Positions 8,134 through 14,894 of a DNA stretch of 16,306 nt are shown one piece after another (position 1 is the first letter of the stretch; each line of letters starts with the position of its first letter). Under the pieces are notes generated by a model that had not been told where the DNA came from, did no database searches, and saw only the letters and a program-made list of their open reading frames with translations. Source of the DNA: DASPXY01 sp038227745 (lineage in GTDB: Bacteria > Planctomycetota > Planctomycetia > Gemmatales > Gemmataceae). A program made the position numbers and the translations under genes. The stretch covers positions 1 through 16,306 of the forward strand of contig JBBRPS010000131.1 of NCBI GenBank assembly GCA_038227745.1, in the 5' to 3' direction.

Positions 8134-9033
8134 TCACCCGCCCATCACGTTGTAGCCGCAATCGACGTACAGGACGTGCCCCGTGATCGCCGACGCGAGG
8201 GGGCTGCACAGGAACGCCGCGGCGTTGGCGACCTCCTCGGGCTTGATGCCGCGCGGCAGCGGCGAGCGCTGGGCGGCGTAGTCGATCATCTTGTCCATGT
8301 CGCCGATGCCGCTCGCCGCCAGCGACTTGTACGGCCCCGCCGAGATGCAGTTGACGCGAATGTTCTTCGGCCCGAGGTTGCTGGCCAGTTGCTTGGCGTC
8401 GATCTCCAGCGCCGCCTTGGCGGTGGACATGCCGCCGCCGTAGTGCGGCACCACGCGCACGCCGCCCAGGTATGTCAGGCCCAGCGCTGCCGCTCCGTCG
8501 GGACGGTCCTCCATCATCGGGCCGGCCGCCCGCAGCAGTGCCGTCAGCGAGTAGGCGCTGACGCTCAGGGCCGTCAGGTAGGCGGCACGGCTGGTGTCCA
8601 CCTGTTTGTTCTTGATCTCCGGGCTGAACGCAACGCTGTGGATGAGGATGTCGATGGCCCCGTGCGACTCCTCGATCGCGTTCATCATCCCCTGGATGGA
8701 ATAGTCGCCGTACTGGTCCTCGATGCGCTTGTAGCGGTGGTTGGTGCGCGTCTCCTGCGGCACGTCGGCGAGGGTGTCGAAGCCGACGTCGCACGGCAGG
8801 ATCTTCTCCGGCTTCAGGGTGCCGGCGTTGGCGGGGAGAGTGCGGGCGGCGACGTCGTCGGCCCGGTCGCTGGTCAGCGCCCCCTCGACCATGCGGATCA
8901 TGCGCGGGTGGCAGGAGAAGATCAGGCGGGCGCCGGCGGCCTGGAGGGCCTTGGCGATGTACCAGGCGAAACTCAGGTCGTTGGCGACGCCGGTGACGAC
9001 CGCCACTTTGCCGCTGAGATCGATGGGGATCAT
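8134..9033 (-). CDS. fabI: Enoyl-[acyl-carrier-protein] reductase (NADH), plant/chlamydial type
   Basis: Predicted 299 residues. It catalyses the last reduction of each type II fatty acid elongation cycle in the cytosol. The N-terminus VAVVTGVANDLSFAWYIAKAL (10-30) is the SDR cofactor site. Active-site tyrosines are Y188 and Y198, with K206. Y198 and K206 are separated by seven residues (PHYGGGMSTAKAALE, 196-210), as in plant and apicomplexan reductases, whereas E. coli FabI has Y-x6-K. A segment at about 85-118 (FDTLADVPQETRTNHRY...YSIQ) and the ending SPLASAITGHVLYVD also look plant-like. The ATG at 9033 follows GAGG; the open frame continues upstream without family similarity. It lies 103 bp after the threonine synthase-like gene, possibly co-transcribed. 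Confidence 0.93.
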   Translation of the reverse strand: MIPIDLSGKVAVVTGVANDLSFAWYIAKALQAAGARLIFSCHPRMIRMVEGALTSDRADDVAARTLPANAGTLKPEKILPCDVGFDTLADVPQETRTNHRYKRIEDQYGDYSIQGMMNAIEESHGAIDILIHSVAFSPEIKNKQVDTSRAAYLTALSVSAYSLTALLRAAGPMMEDRPDGAAALGLTYLGGVRVVPHYGGGMSTAKAALEIDAKQLASNLGPKNIRVNCISAGPYKSLAASGIGDMDKMIDYAAQRSPLPRGIKPEEVANAAAFLCSPLASAITGHVLYVDCGYNVMGG

Positions 9034-9136
9034 GCTGCCCTCTTTGCTGGGTAGGGAGGCGGAATTCGCGTATGGTCTAGCAAATCGAGACAACACGGGC
9101 AAGACGAAACGGCGGCGGGTGATGGGTGGTCCCGCT

Positions 9137-10366
9137 CTAACCCTGCGCAAGTTCGCCGAGGCGCTCGTAAGCGACTGGCCGGTCCTTGTCGAGGCGCGGC
9201 AGTTCCAGCGGCACGACCTCCGGGTACTTCTGGGCGGCGCCGGTGTTGAAGACCACGACCTGCTCGTCCCGCCCAACGAGGCCGTCGCTCCGCAGCCGTT
9301 CGAGACAGTCGAAGCAAACCGCCGTCTCGGGGCAAATGCCGATTCCCTCCAGCGCGGCGACGCGCTTCATCCAGGCGGTGATGCTGCCCTCGCGGCCGGC
9401 CACGGCGCAGCCGCCGCTGGCGCGGATGGCGTCGAGCATCATGAAGTCGCCGACGGCCGCAGGGACGCGCAGGCCGCTCGCCGTGGTGTGGGCATCGACC
9501 CACGGCGGCGCGAAGCGCTCGCCGGCCTCGAACGCGCGCACGATCGGGGCGCAGCCATCGCTCTGGCAACTGACGAGGCGCGGCATCTTCTCCGCGGCCA
9601 GCCAGCCCAGCTCGCGCAGCTCCTGGAACGCCTTCCACATGCCGATCAGGCCGGTGCCGCCGCCGGTCGGGTAGAGGATCACGTCGGGCAGGCGCCAGCC
9701 GAGTTGTTCGGCCAGCTCCAGTCCCATCGTCTTCTTGCCCTCCAGGCGGTACGGCTCCTTGAGCGTGGACATGTCGAACCAGCCCATGCGCGCCGTCCCC
9801 TCGCGCACCAGCCGGCCGCAGTCGGTAATGAGTCCGTTGACCAGCAAAACCTGGGCGCCGGCCAGGTGCGCTTCCATCTGGTTGATGCGCGGCGTGTCCT
9901 CGGGCATGAAGACGAAGACTTCCATGCCGGCGCGGGCGCCGTAGGCGGCGAGGGCGCCGCCGGCGTTGCCGGCCGTCGGGATCGCCAGGCGGCGCAGGCC
10001 GAGGTGGGCGGCCATGCTGACGGCGGCGGTCATGCCGCGGCTCTTGAAGCTGCCGGTCGGCAGCTGCGACTCGTCCTTGACGAGGAGCCGCGCCAGGCCC
10101 AGCTCGCGGCCGAGGCGCGGGCACGGCAGCAGGGGCGTCATGCCCTCGCCGAGGGTGACCGGCTCGGCGCCGCGCGGCAGGGGCAGCAGCTCGCGGTAGC
10201 GCCACAGCGACGGCGGGCGGGCGGCGAAGTCCGCCGGGCGGACGGCGGCGCGGACCGCGGCGAGGTCGTAGCGGACCCAGAGCGGCCGGCCCTGGTGGAC
10301 GGTGTGGACCGCGCCGGCGTTGAAGCGGGTGCCGTCCAGGGCGCTTTCGAGGTGGGTGACGAACAT
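9137..10366 (-). CDS. thrC: Threonine synthase-like PLP enzyme
   Basis: Predicted 409 residues. Threonine synthase converts O-phospho-L-homoserine to L-threonine and phosphate. Seen: LGEGMTPLL (72-80), the PLP lysine in TGSFKSRG (K108), TAGNAGGAL (131-139), and the phosphate-binding loop PTGGGTG (233-239). The overall order and length fit the shorter, plant-like/archaeal ThrC class. The N-terminal Cys pair present in many members is absent (NAGAVHTVHQGRPLWVRYDL). The ATG at 10366 has AGAGGA close upstream; the open frame upstream runs through a palindromic region and is not real coding. Fold type II relatives such as threonine dehydratase or cysteate synthase are possible alternatives, but the motif set best fits ThrC. 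No other threonine-pathway gene is in the window. Confidence 0.82.
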   Translation of the reverse strand: MFVTHLESALDGTRFNAGAVHTVHQGRPLWVRYDLAAVRAAVRPADFAARPPSLWRYRELLPLPRGAEPVTLGEGMTPLLPCPRLGRELGLARLLVKDESQLPTGSFKSRGMTAAVSMAAHLGLRRLAIPTAGNAGGALAAYGARAGMEVFVFMPEDTPRINQMEAHLAGAQVLLVNGLITDCGRLVREGTARMGWFDMSTLKEPYRLEGKKTMGLELAEQLGWRLPDVILYPTGGGTGLIGMWKAFQELRELGWLAAEKMPRLVSCQSDGCAPIVRAFEAGERFAPPWVDAHTTASGLRVPAAVGDFMMLDAIRASGGCAVAGREGSITAWMKRVAALEGIGICPETAVCFDCLERLRSDGLVGRDEQVVVFNTGAAQKYPEVVPLELPRLDKDRPVAYERLGELAQG

Positions 10367-10416
10367 CGTTCCTCTGGAAAAGAGCTTTCGGCGAGCGCTG
10401 GGACGCACGCGGCTGT

Positions 10417-10492
10417 TTATCGTGGGCGACTCGCTCCGCGAGTCGCGCCCGCCGCTCCCCGAGCGACTCGCGGAGCGAGTCGCCCACGATAA
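10417..10492. repeat. Nested long inverted repeat (BIME-like), 30-bp perfect arms
   Basis: Bases 10417-10446 are the exact reverse complement of 10463-10492, around a 16-nt loop; with G-T pairs the stem extends to about 10409-10500. Each arm also contains its own palindrome, GCGACTCGC-TCC-GCGAGTCGC, so the region can fold either as one long stem or as two short hairpins. It lies in the 164-bp gap between the DUF1080 stop and the thrC start, in the thrC leader if they are co-transcribed. No U-tract is present. The shape recalls pairs of REP units, but family membership is not shown. Confidence 0.9.
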
Positions 10493-10530
10493 GCGGCCGC
10501 GTCTGTCCCGCCGCTCGCCCGGACAGCCGC

Positions 10531-11190
10531 CTACCGTTCGCGGATCTTGATGTTGCGCAGCCACAGCGGCAGGCCGTGGTCCTGGAAGCCGATGTAGCCG
10601 GTCGGCGGGCGGCTCTTGAGCTGCTCCTGATCGAGCCGGACCTGGTTCACGACCTCGCCGTTGAGAACCACGACCACCACGTTCCCCTCGCATGTCACGC
10701 GCATGCGGTTCCACTCACCCGCGGGTTTGGCTGCCCTCTTCGTCGGCGGACCCCCGGGAATGATGCCGCCGGAGTCGTGGTCGCTGAGCTTCCCCGTGCG
10801 GCCGTACGAGTCGTAGATCTGCACTTCGATTCCCTTCGCGACGGGGTCCTTCAGGTCGCCGACGTGGAAGTAGAAGCCGCTGTTGCCGCCCTTGGCGACC
10901 TTGTACTCGAAGTCGGCCTCGAAGTCGCGATACTGCTTCTTCGTCCACAGGTACGCATCGTAGCGCGTCCACCCCTTCTCGCCGGGGCGCGGCGTGAGCG
11001 AAACCACGCCGTCCTCGGCGAGCTTCCAGTTTCCGGTCGTCGTCCAGTGCTTTGACAGGTCGCCGCCCTTGAGCAGGTCGAGGGCGGCCGGCCTGTCCCC
11101 TTGCCCGCCCGCCACGCCCATCGTCAGCAGCAGGAAGGCGACGGCCAGTGCGCTGCCCGGCAGCCGGCCGCAGCAGTGAGAGAGCGCCAT
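10531..11190 (-). CDS. Secreted DUF1080 (3-keto-disaccharide hydrolase-like) protein
   Basis: Predicted 219 residues, of which about the first 30 look like a signal peptide (hydrophobic ALAVAFLLLTMGVAGG). The rest is one DUF1080 domain (about 36-217), a concanavalin-like jelly roll; features include GDLSKHWTTTGNW, FEADFEYKVAKGGNSGFYFH, the EVQIYDSYG segment, SGGIIPG, GEWNRMRVTCEGN and TGYIGFQDHG near the end. DUF1080 proteins are very numerous in planctomycetes. Some act on 3-keto-glycosides in disaccharide breakdown, so extracellular carbohydrate processing is a fair guess, not proven here. The ATG at 11190 follows a strong AGGAGG with 5 nt spacing. The gene starts 59 nt after the end of the upstream selenoprotein gene on the same strand, so they probably share a transcript. 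Confidence 0.88.
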   Translation of the reverse strand: MALSHCCGRLPGSALAVAFLLLTMGVAGGQGDRPAALDLLKGGDLSKHWTTTGNWKLAEDGVVSLTPRPGEKGWTRYDAYLWTKKQYRDFEADFEYKVAKGGNSGFYFHVGDLKDPVAKGIEVQIYDSYGRTGKLSDHDSGGIIPGGPPTKRAAKPAGEWNRMRVTCEGNVVVVVLNGEVVNQVRLDQEQLKSRPPTGYIGFQDHGLPLWLRNIKIRER

Positions 11191-11249
11191 GAGAACCTCC
11201 TCCGAGAAAGGGAAACGGGCGACCGCCTGAACTCGAACACACAGGGCTG

Positions 11250-12596
11250 TTATACGGGGCGCGGGGAGAGTTCACACGGGCTGCGGAACCCCACCCGCAG
11301 GCACTCCGCGCCTGTCCGCCCGCTCGGCGCCCGCCCCGTCGAAGAGGGCCGGCCCGGGGCCTCCTTGCGGCGCGACGTCTCGTCCAGCAGCAGCAGCACC
11401 AGCGACTGCTCCATCTCGCCGGGCTTGAACCCGAACGGCCCGCGGCCGCCCTGGTAGGCCACCTTGCCGTCGCGGTCGATGATATAAAGGCGATCCGGCA
11501 TGCCGCTGTAGGCGTGGCCGACGCGGTCGTCGATGGTGTCCACGACGAGCGGCATGGTCATTTCCAGCGCGGCGCAGCACTTCCCGGCCACCTCACTCCG
11601 TTCCGGTAGCGTCAGCGGCTGGGCGAAGCTGATGCCAACCTTGTCGTTGCTCGGAAAGCGCCAGCCGTTTGTCGGGTGCGCCTCGCGGACGTAGACCGAC
11701 ACGAAGGCGACGCGGTCGCGGTAACGGCGGTGCAGGTCCTCCAGGATCCCAAACTGGGATCGGTAGGGTCCTCAGGTGAAGCTGCCGAAGACCAGTACGA
11801 CGGGCTTCTTGCCGCGGAACTGCGACAGCGTCACCTGGCCCTTGCCGTCGTGGGTGGGCAGCGTGAAGTCCGGGGCGACCTGGCCCGGGCGCGGCCCCTC
11901 GTAAGGAGACCCCAGTTCGCCCCGCAGCAGGCAGCGCAGCATCAACCCCGGCGGCGGCCCGCCCGGCCCCCCCTTCCCCTTGGCCGGGACGCGCGGCGGC
12001 ATCGGCGGGAACAGGGACAGGCGCAGGTCGTCCGCGGTGAGGTGGTCCTTGCCGCGGGCGAGCCGATCGAAGAACGCCTCCCACTCCTTGCGCGAGACGC
12101 GGCCGTTGCTGTCGCCGTCCATGCCCGCGAACCACCTCTCCGCGGTGGCCGCCTGCCGCAGGAACGGCGAGGCGGGCGACCAGTCGAAGTCCTCGGCGGT
12201 GAGGGCGCCGTCGCGGTCGCGGTCGAGACGGTCGAACAGGTCGTCCGGCCCGCGGAACTGCTTGCGCGTGATGCGGCCATCCTTGCCGGTGCCGCAGCGG
12301 GCGCTCAGCCAGTCCCAGCCGTGGCGGCTCTTGCTCGGCCCGAACCAGCCATCGCCCGGCCCCATGCGCGACCCCTTGAGGATGGCGGTGAGCATGCGCA
12401 CGGCGTCGGGCCGCAGCACCGTTGGGTCGCACGGCTCCAGGAGGCGCGCGAGGAACAGCGCTTCCCGCCACAGGCGATCCTGGTCCGGGTTCGAGGGCTG
12501 GGTGTGGGGGGGCACGACCTTGGCCGGGGGGTCGGCACGGGTCGGCACGGCGAGCCAGCCCACGGCCAGCGCTGCTGCGAGGATACGTGATGACAA
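11250..12596 (-). CDS. Exported EF-hand/iodothyronine deiodinase-like selenoprotein with in-frame TGA
   Basis: Predicted 448 residues if TGA at 11774-11772 is read as selenocysteine (U275). The TTG start at 12596 follows AAAGGAG. Residues 1-21 form a signal peptide ending in PTRA. Two canonical EF-hand loops are present: D125-R-D-R-D-G...D136 and D160-G-D-S-N-G...E171. A redoxin-type lead-in, APDFTLPTHDG (241-251), precedes KKPVVLVFGSFT-U-GPYR (263-279). Downstream, in the same frame, are VYVREAHPTNGW (301-312), PLVVDT (349-354), MPDRLYIIDRDGKVAYQG (366-383) and GPFGFKPGEM, all lining up with vertebrate deiodinases (EAHASDGW, VVVDT, LPERLYII, GPWNYNPEE). Animal deiodinases reductively remove iodine; bacterial relatives probably have other thiol/selenol chemistry. 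C340-C341 could resolve an oxidised selenol (inference). The last 43 or so residues (after LLLLDE) lack family similarity. Standard callers would split this gene at the TGA. A genuine stop or pseudogene remains possible. Confidence 0.85.
11738..11767 (-). promoter_or_regulatory. Putative bacterial SECIS element for the in-frame TGA
   Basis: On the minus strand GATCCCA (11761-11755) pairs perfectly with TGGGATC (11751-11745) around the loop GTT (11754-11752). The loop begins 17 nt after the TGA, and its first base is G, matching the known bacterial SECIS pattern of a short apical loop with an early G about 16-37 nt from the UGA. The stem can extend through CC/GG and CCT/AGG pairs with small bulges (11767-11762 with 11742-11738). 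It lies wholly inside the coding sequence, as bacterial SECIS elements do. Confidence 0.65.
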
Positions 12597-12702
12597 GAGA
12601 AGCTCCTTTCACGGCTCCACCCCGAGCGCTTCGGTACAGGCGCGGGTCGGAGTCACGCGGGGACAGGTTCTAGTGTACGTGGTGTCTCGATTCAGATAAG
12701 GA

Positions 12703-12772
12703 AAAAAGACGGGGAGCGGGCTTGCCGTTTCGCACTCACCCGAGACAGCGCGAAACGGCAAGCCCGCTCCCC
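12703..12772 (-). terminator. Strong intrinsic terminator with 23-bp perfect stem
   Basis: Bases 12711-12733 and 12750-12772 are exact reverse complements around a 16-nt loop. On the minus strand the stem is followed by GTCTTTTTTCC (12710-12700), a clear U-tract. It therefore ends minus-strand transcripts, presumably those from glgA about 270 nt upstream, and insulates the selenoprotein gene. The perfect long arms are unusual for a simple terminator. Confidence 0.8.
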
Positions 12773-13019
12773 GCCGCCGGATCACAGCCGCAGGCGCTGC
12801 CGTGTGCCTGTCGGGAATTGCCTCATGAACCGGAGACGGGATTGCCGAAGGTAATGCCTGTCCTTCGGTGGCGGGCCCAATCCCCGAGCGGTCCAACCGC
12901 TGTGCGGCCCGCGACCTTTGTGGCACCCCCAACGAGACGGCCCGCGTCGGCAAAGTAGAGAGCCGGCGCGGGCCGTGCATTTTGCACTCCCTGGGCAACG
13001 CCGTTACGCTTCCTCGACG

Positions 13020-13038
13020 CCGGGCAGTGGCTGCCCGG
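13020..13038 (-). terminator. Short hairpin just after the glgA stop
   Basis: CCGGGCAG (13020-13027) and CTGCCCGG (13031-13038) form an 8-bp stem with a 3-nt loop, starting 7 nt past the glgA stop on the minus strand. No U-tract follows, so it may stabilise the 3' end rather than terminate. Confidence 0.45.
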
Positions 13039-13044
13039 GCCGCG

Positions 13045-14502
13045 CTACCAGCCGCGGACGCGGGCGATCGCCCATTCGTACACCTGCTGATAGGCGCGCG
13101 CCGAGGTCTCCCACGAATAATCGCTCGTCATGCCCTTCTGCTGGATGGCGCGCCAGCTCTCGCGGTCCACGTGGTAGATGTGCAGCCCCTCGCGCAGCGC
13201 GTTCCAGAAGTCGTCGGCGGAGTAGTTCTCGAAGGTGAAGCCCGTCACGCCGGAGCGGACCGTGTCGGCCAGGCCGCCCGTGGCGCGCACCACGGGCACC
13301 GCCCCATACCGCATGGCGATGAGCTGCCCCAGACCGCACGGCTCGAAGCGCGACGGCATCAGGAAGACGTCACTGCCGGCGTAGATCAGCGGCGCCAACT
13401 CGGCGTCGTAGCCGAGATACGCCCTCATTTTCTGGTTGTGGTAGCCCGACAGGTGCCGCAGCATGCTCTCGTAGTCGCGCTCGCCGGCCCCCAGCACGAC
13501 GCACTGCGCCTCGCCCGCGCCGTTGTTCAGCAGCAGGTGGAGCACGTGCCCGGTGATGTCCAGGCCCTTCTGCCAGTCGAGCCGCGTGACCATGCCCACG
13601 AGCGGCACGTCGTGCTGCGGCAGGCCGGCCCGCGCCTGCAGCGCCCGCTTGTTCTCGGCGCGCCGATCCAACGTCGCGGCGTCGAAGTTGGCGGCCAGGT
13701 GTCGGTCGGTCGCGGGGTCCCACACCTGGTAGTCCAGGCCGTTCAGGATGCCGTGGACGTCGAAGTGCCGGTGGCGCAGCAGGGCGTCGAGGCCGCCCCC
13801 GCCCTCCCAGTTCATGATCTCGCGCGCGTAGGTTGGGCTGACCGTGGTGATCATGGTCGCGTGGTAGATGCCGCGCGCCATGAAGTTCACCTCGCCGGGG
13901 CGCTCCTCGCGGAGGCGCTGCGCCGGGGTGCCGAGGTGATCGAGGACTTGCCAGGGGGCCATCCCCTGGTGGGCGAGGTTGTGGATGGTGTAGACGGTCG
14001 GCAGGCGGGCGTAGCGGTCGTCGTGCTGCCCCGCGGTGGCGAGCCAGGTGACGGCCGCCGCCGTGTGCCAGTCGTGCGCGTGGACGACGTCGGGCCGCCA
14101 GCCGAGGGTGGCGATCACCAGGTCGAGCGCCGCGCGGCTGAAGAAGGCGAAGCGGTAGGCGTCGTCGCGGTAGCCGTAGAAGAAGGGCCGGTCGCCGAAC
14201 CGGCTGCGTTCGGCGACGAAGTAGACCGGCACGCCGCTGTCGGGGAGCGTCGCCTCGAGCACGCCCGCCGGCACGAGGCCGGTGGCCGTCGGCACCTGGA
14301 GCGTGACGGGGTGGGCGCGGAGGCCGTACTTGCCGGCGTGCAGGGCCGCCTCGACGTTCGCGTAGGCCGGCATCGCGGCGCGGACGTCGTGGCCGAGGGC
14401 GGCGAGGGCCTTGGGCAGCGAGCCGCACACGTCGGCGAGGCCGCCGGCCTTGGCGAAGGGGGCGATTTCGGCGCTGAGGAAGAGGATCTTCAGGGGCTGC
14501 AC
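13045..14502 (-). CDS. glgA: Glycogen synthase, ADP-glucose type (GT5)
   Basis: Predicted 485 residues, the normal GlgA length. It transfers glucose from ADP-glucose to the non-reducing end of alpha-1,4-glucan in the cytosol. Seen: the N-terminal KAGGLADV (18-25) that contacts the nucleotide sugar, FYGYRDDAYRFAFFSRA (108-124), HAHDWHTA (141-148), YTIHNLAHQG (171-180), TTVSPTYAREI (219-229), GILNGLDYQVWDP (251-263), RLDWQKG (R307 and K312) and the GT-B C-terminal motif SRFEPCGLGQL (384-394) followed by ATGGLADTV. All expected residues are present. The GTG at 14502 has GGAGGG about 5 nt upstream. The gene stands alone: no glgB, glgC or glgP is in the window. It is divergent from the C69-like gene and followed by hairpins and a strong terminator. 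Confidence 0.95.
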   Translation of the reverse strand: MQPLKILFLSAEIAPFAKAGGLADVCGSLPKALAALGHDVRAAMPAYANVEAALHAGKYGLRAHPVTLQVPTATGLVPAGVLEATLPDSGVPVYFVAERSRFGDRPFFYGYRDDAYRFAFFSRAALDLVIATLGWRPDVVHAHDWHTAAAVTWLATAGQHDDRYARLPTVYTIHNLAHQGMAPWQVLDHLGTPAQRLREERPGEVNFMARGIYHATMITTVSPTYAREIMNWEGGGGLDALLRHRHFDVHGILNGLDYQVWDPATDRHLAANFDAATLDRRAENKRALQARAGLPQHDVPLVGMVTRLDWQKGLDITGHVLHLLLNNGAGEAQCVVLGAGERDYESMLRHLSGYHNQKMRAYLGYDAELAPLIYAGSDVFLMPSRFEPCGLGQLIAMRYGAVPVVRATGGLADTVRSGVTGFTFENYSADDFWNALREGLHIYHVDRESWRAIQQKGMTSDYSWETSARAYQQVYEWAIARVRGW

Positions 14503-14546
14503 AGCGGCCCTCCGCGGGCGGTTGGCGTCTGGGCGGTCCCTACCAG

Positions 14547-14575
14547 TCTATAAGACGCCGAGCGGGGCCGGGCAA
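14547..14575 (-). promoter_or_regulatory. Probable sigma-70-type promoter of glgA
   Basis: On the minus strand the sequence reads TTGCCC (14575-14570), 17 nt, then TATAGA (14552-14547); each box matches consensus at 4 of 6 positions, and the spacing is optimal. It would give a leader of about 40 nt before the GTG start. Confidence 0.45.
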
Positions 14576-14618
14576 GGCGTGGCGGAGAGACCAGTGTCAT
14601 CATGGTGTCAATAGTCCT

Positions 14619-14670
14619 CGCGGCAGGGCCGTGGGTCAGGACTCCGATCCTGACCCACGGCCCTGCCGCG
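14619..14670. repeat. Inverted repeat with 23-bp perfect arms in a divergent promoter region
   Basis: Bases 14619-14641 are the exact reverse complement of 14648-14670, with a 6-nt loop (CTCCGA). No T-tract follows on either strand. It lies between two divergently transcribed genes, where a terminator has no obvious use, so an operator, a cruciform or a dispersed palindrome is a better guess. Confidence 0.85.
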
Positions 14671-14894
14671 TCAGCCGCCGGCGAGGGAGGAGAACCACCC
14701 CGGCCACAAGGAAGATCCGAGGCGCGACGAAAGCGCGAAACTCCCTACTGGACAGGGCGGCGGCGGCGCGTTCCAATAGGCAGGAGCGAGTCGCGCGCTT
14801 CATCCAGGGACAACAGGGGCGCAAACCCGGGAACCCACGCAGGTCGGCCTTGCGTCCGGGTGTGCGTTTCCGGAATCGACAGGAGCACCGAGCG

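Larger units (their letters stand above)
12597..13044. other. Intergenic region between glgA and the selenoprotein gene
   Basis: This 448-bp stretch has no gene I can support. It holds three hairpins: 13020-13038 just after the glgA stop, 12845-12868 (7-bp arms CCGAAGG/CCTTCGG, 10-nt loop), and the long U-tailed stem at 12711-12772. The 110 bp after the last stem should hold the selenoprotein promoter, but no good -35/-10 pair is visible; TACACT near 12678 is a weak -10 candidate. Confidence 0.5.
14503..14894. other. Divergent intergenic region between glgA and the C69-like gene
   Basis: This 392-bp stretch holds the glgA promoter candidate, a long inverted repeat (14619-14670) and the leader of the C69-like gene. 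The plus frame is open from 14631, but residues encoded before 14895 are Arg-rich and unlike the family, so I treat it as non-coding. No other gene is seen. Confidence 0.5.

Noticed and set aside
11250..11702. Separate 150-residue thioredoxin-like gene starting at a GTG at 11702
   Set aside because: It begins in the middle of a conserved beta-strand (AFVSVYVREAH), lacks a ribosome binding site, and is in phase with the upstream frame; it is the 3' part of the selenoprotein gene.
11760..11790. Frameshift as the cause of the split at the TGA
   Set aside because: Frames before and after the TGA are identical, so no indel is needed; only the one codon is unusual.
12868..14553. 561-codon plus-strand open frame opposite glgA
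   Set aside because: It mirrors glgA codons and has no recognisable domain; the glgA frame is unambiguous.
14631..14894. Upstream start (ATG at 14631) for the C69-like gene
   Set aside because: It would begin inside the inverted repeat and add 88 Arg-rich residues without similarity; the ATG at 14895 has a good ribosome binding site and matches the family N-terminus.
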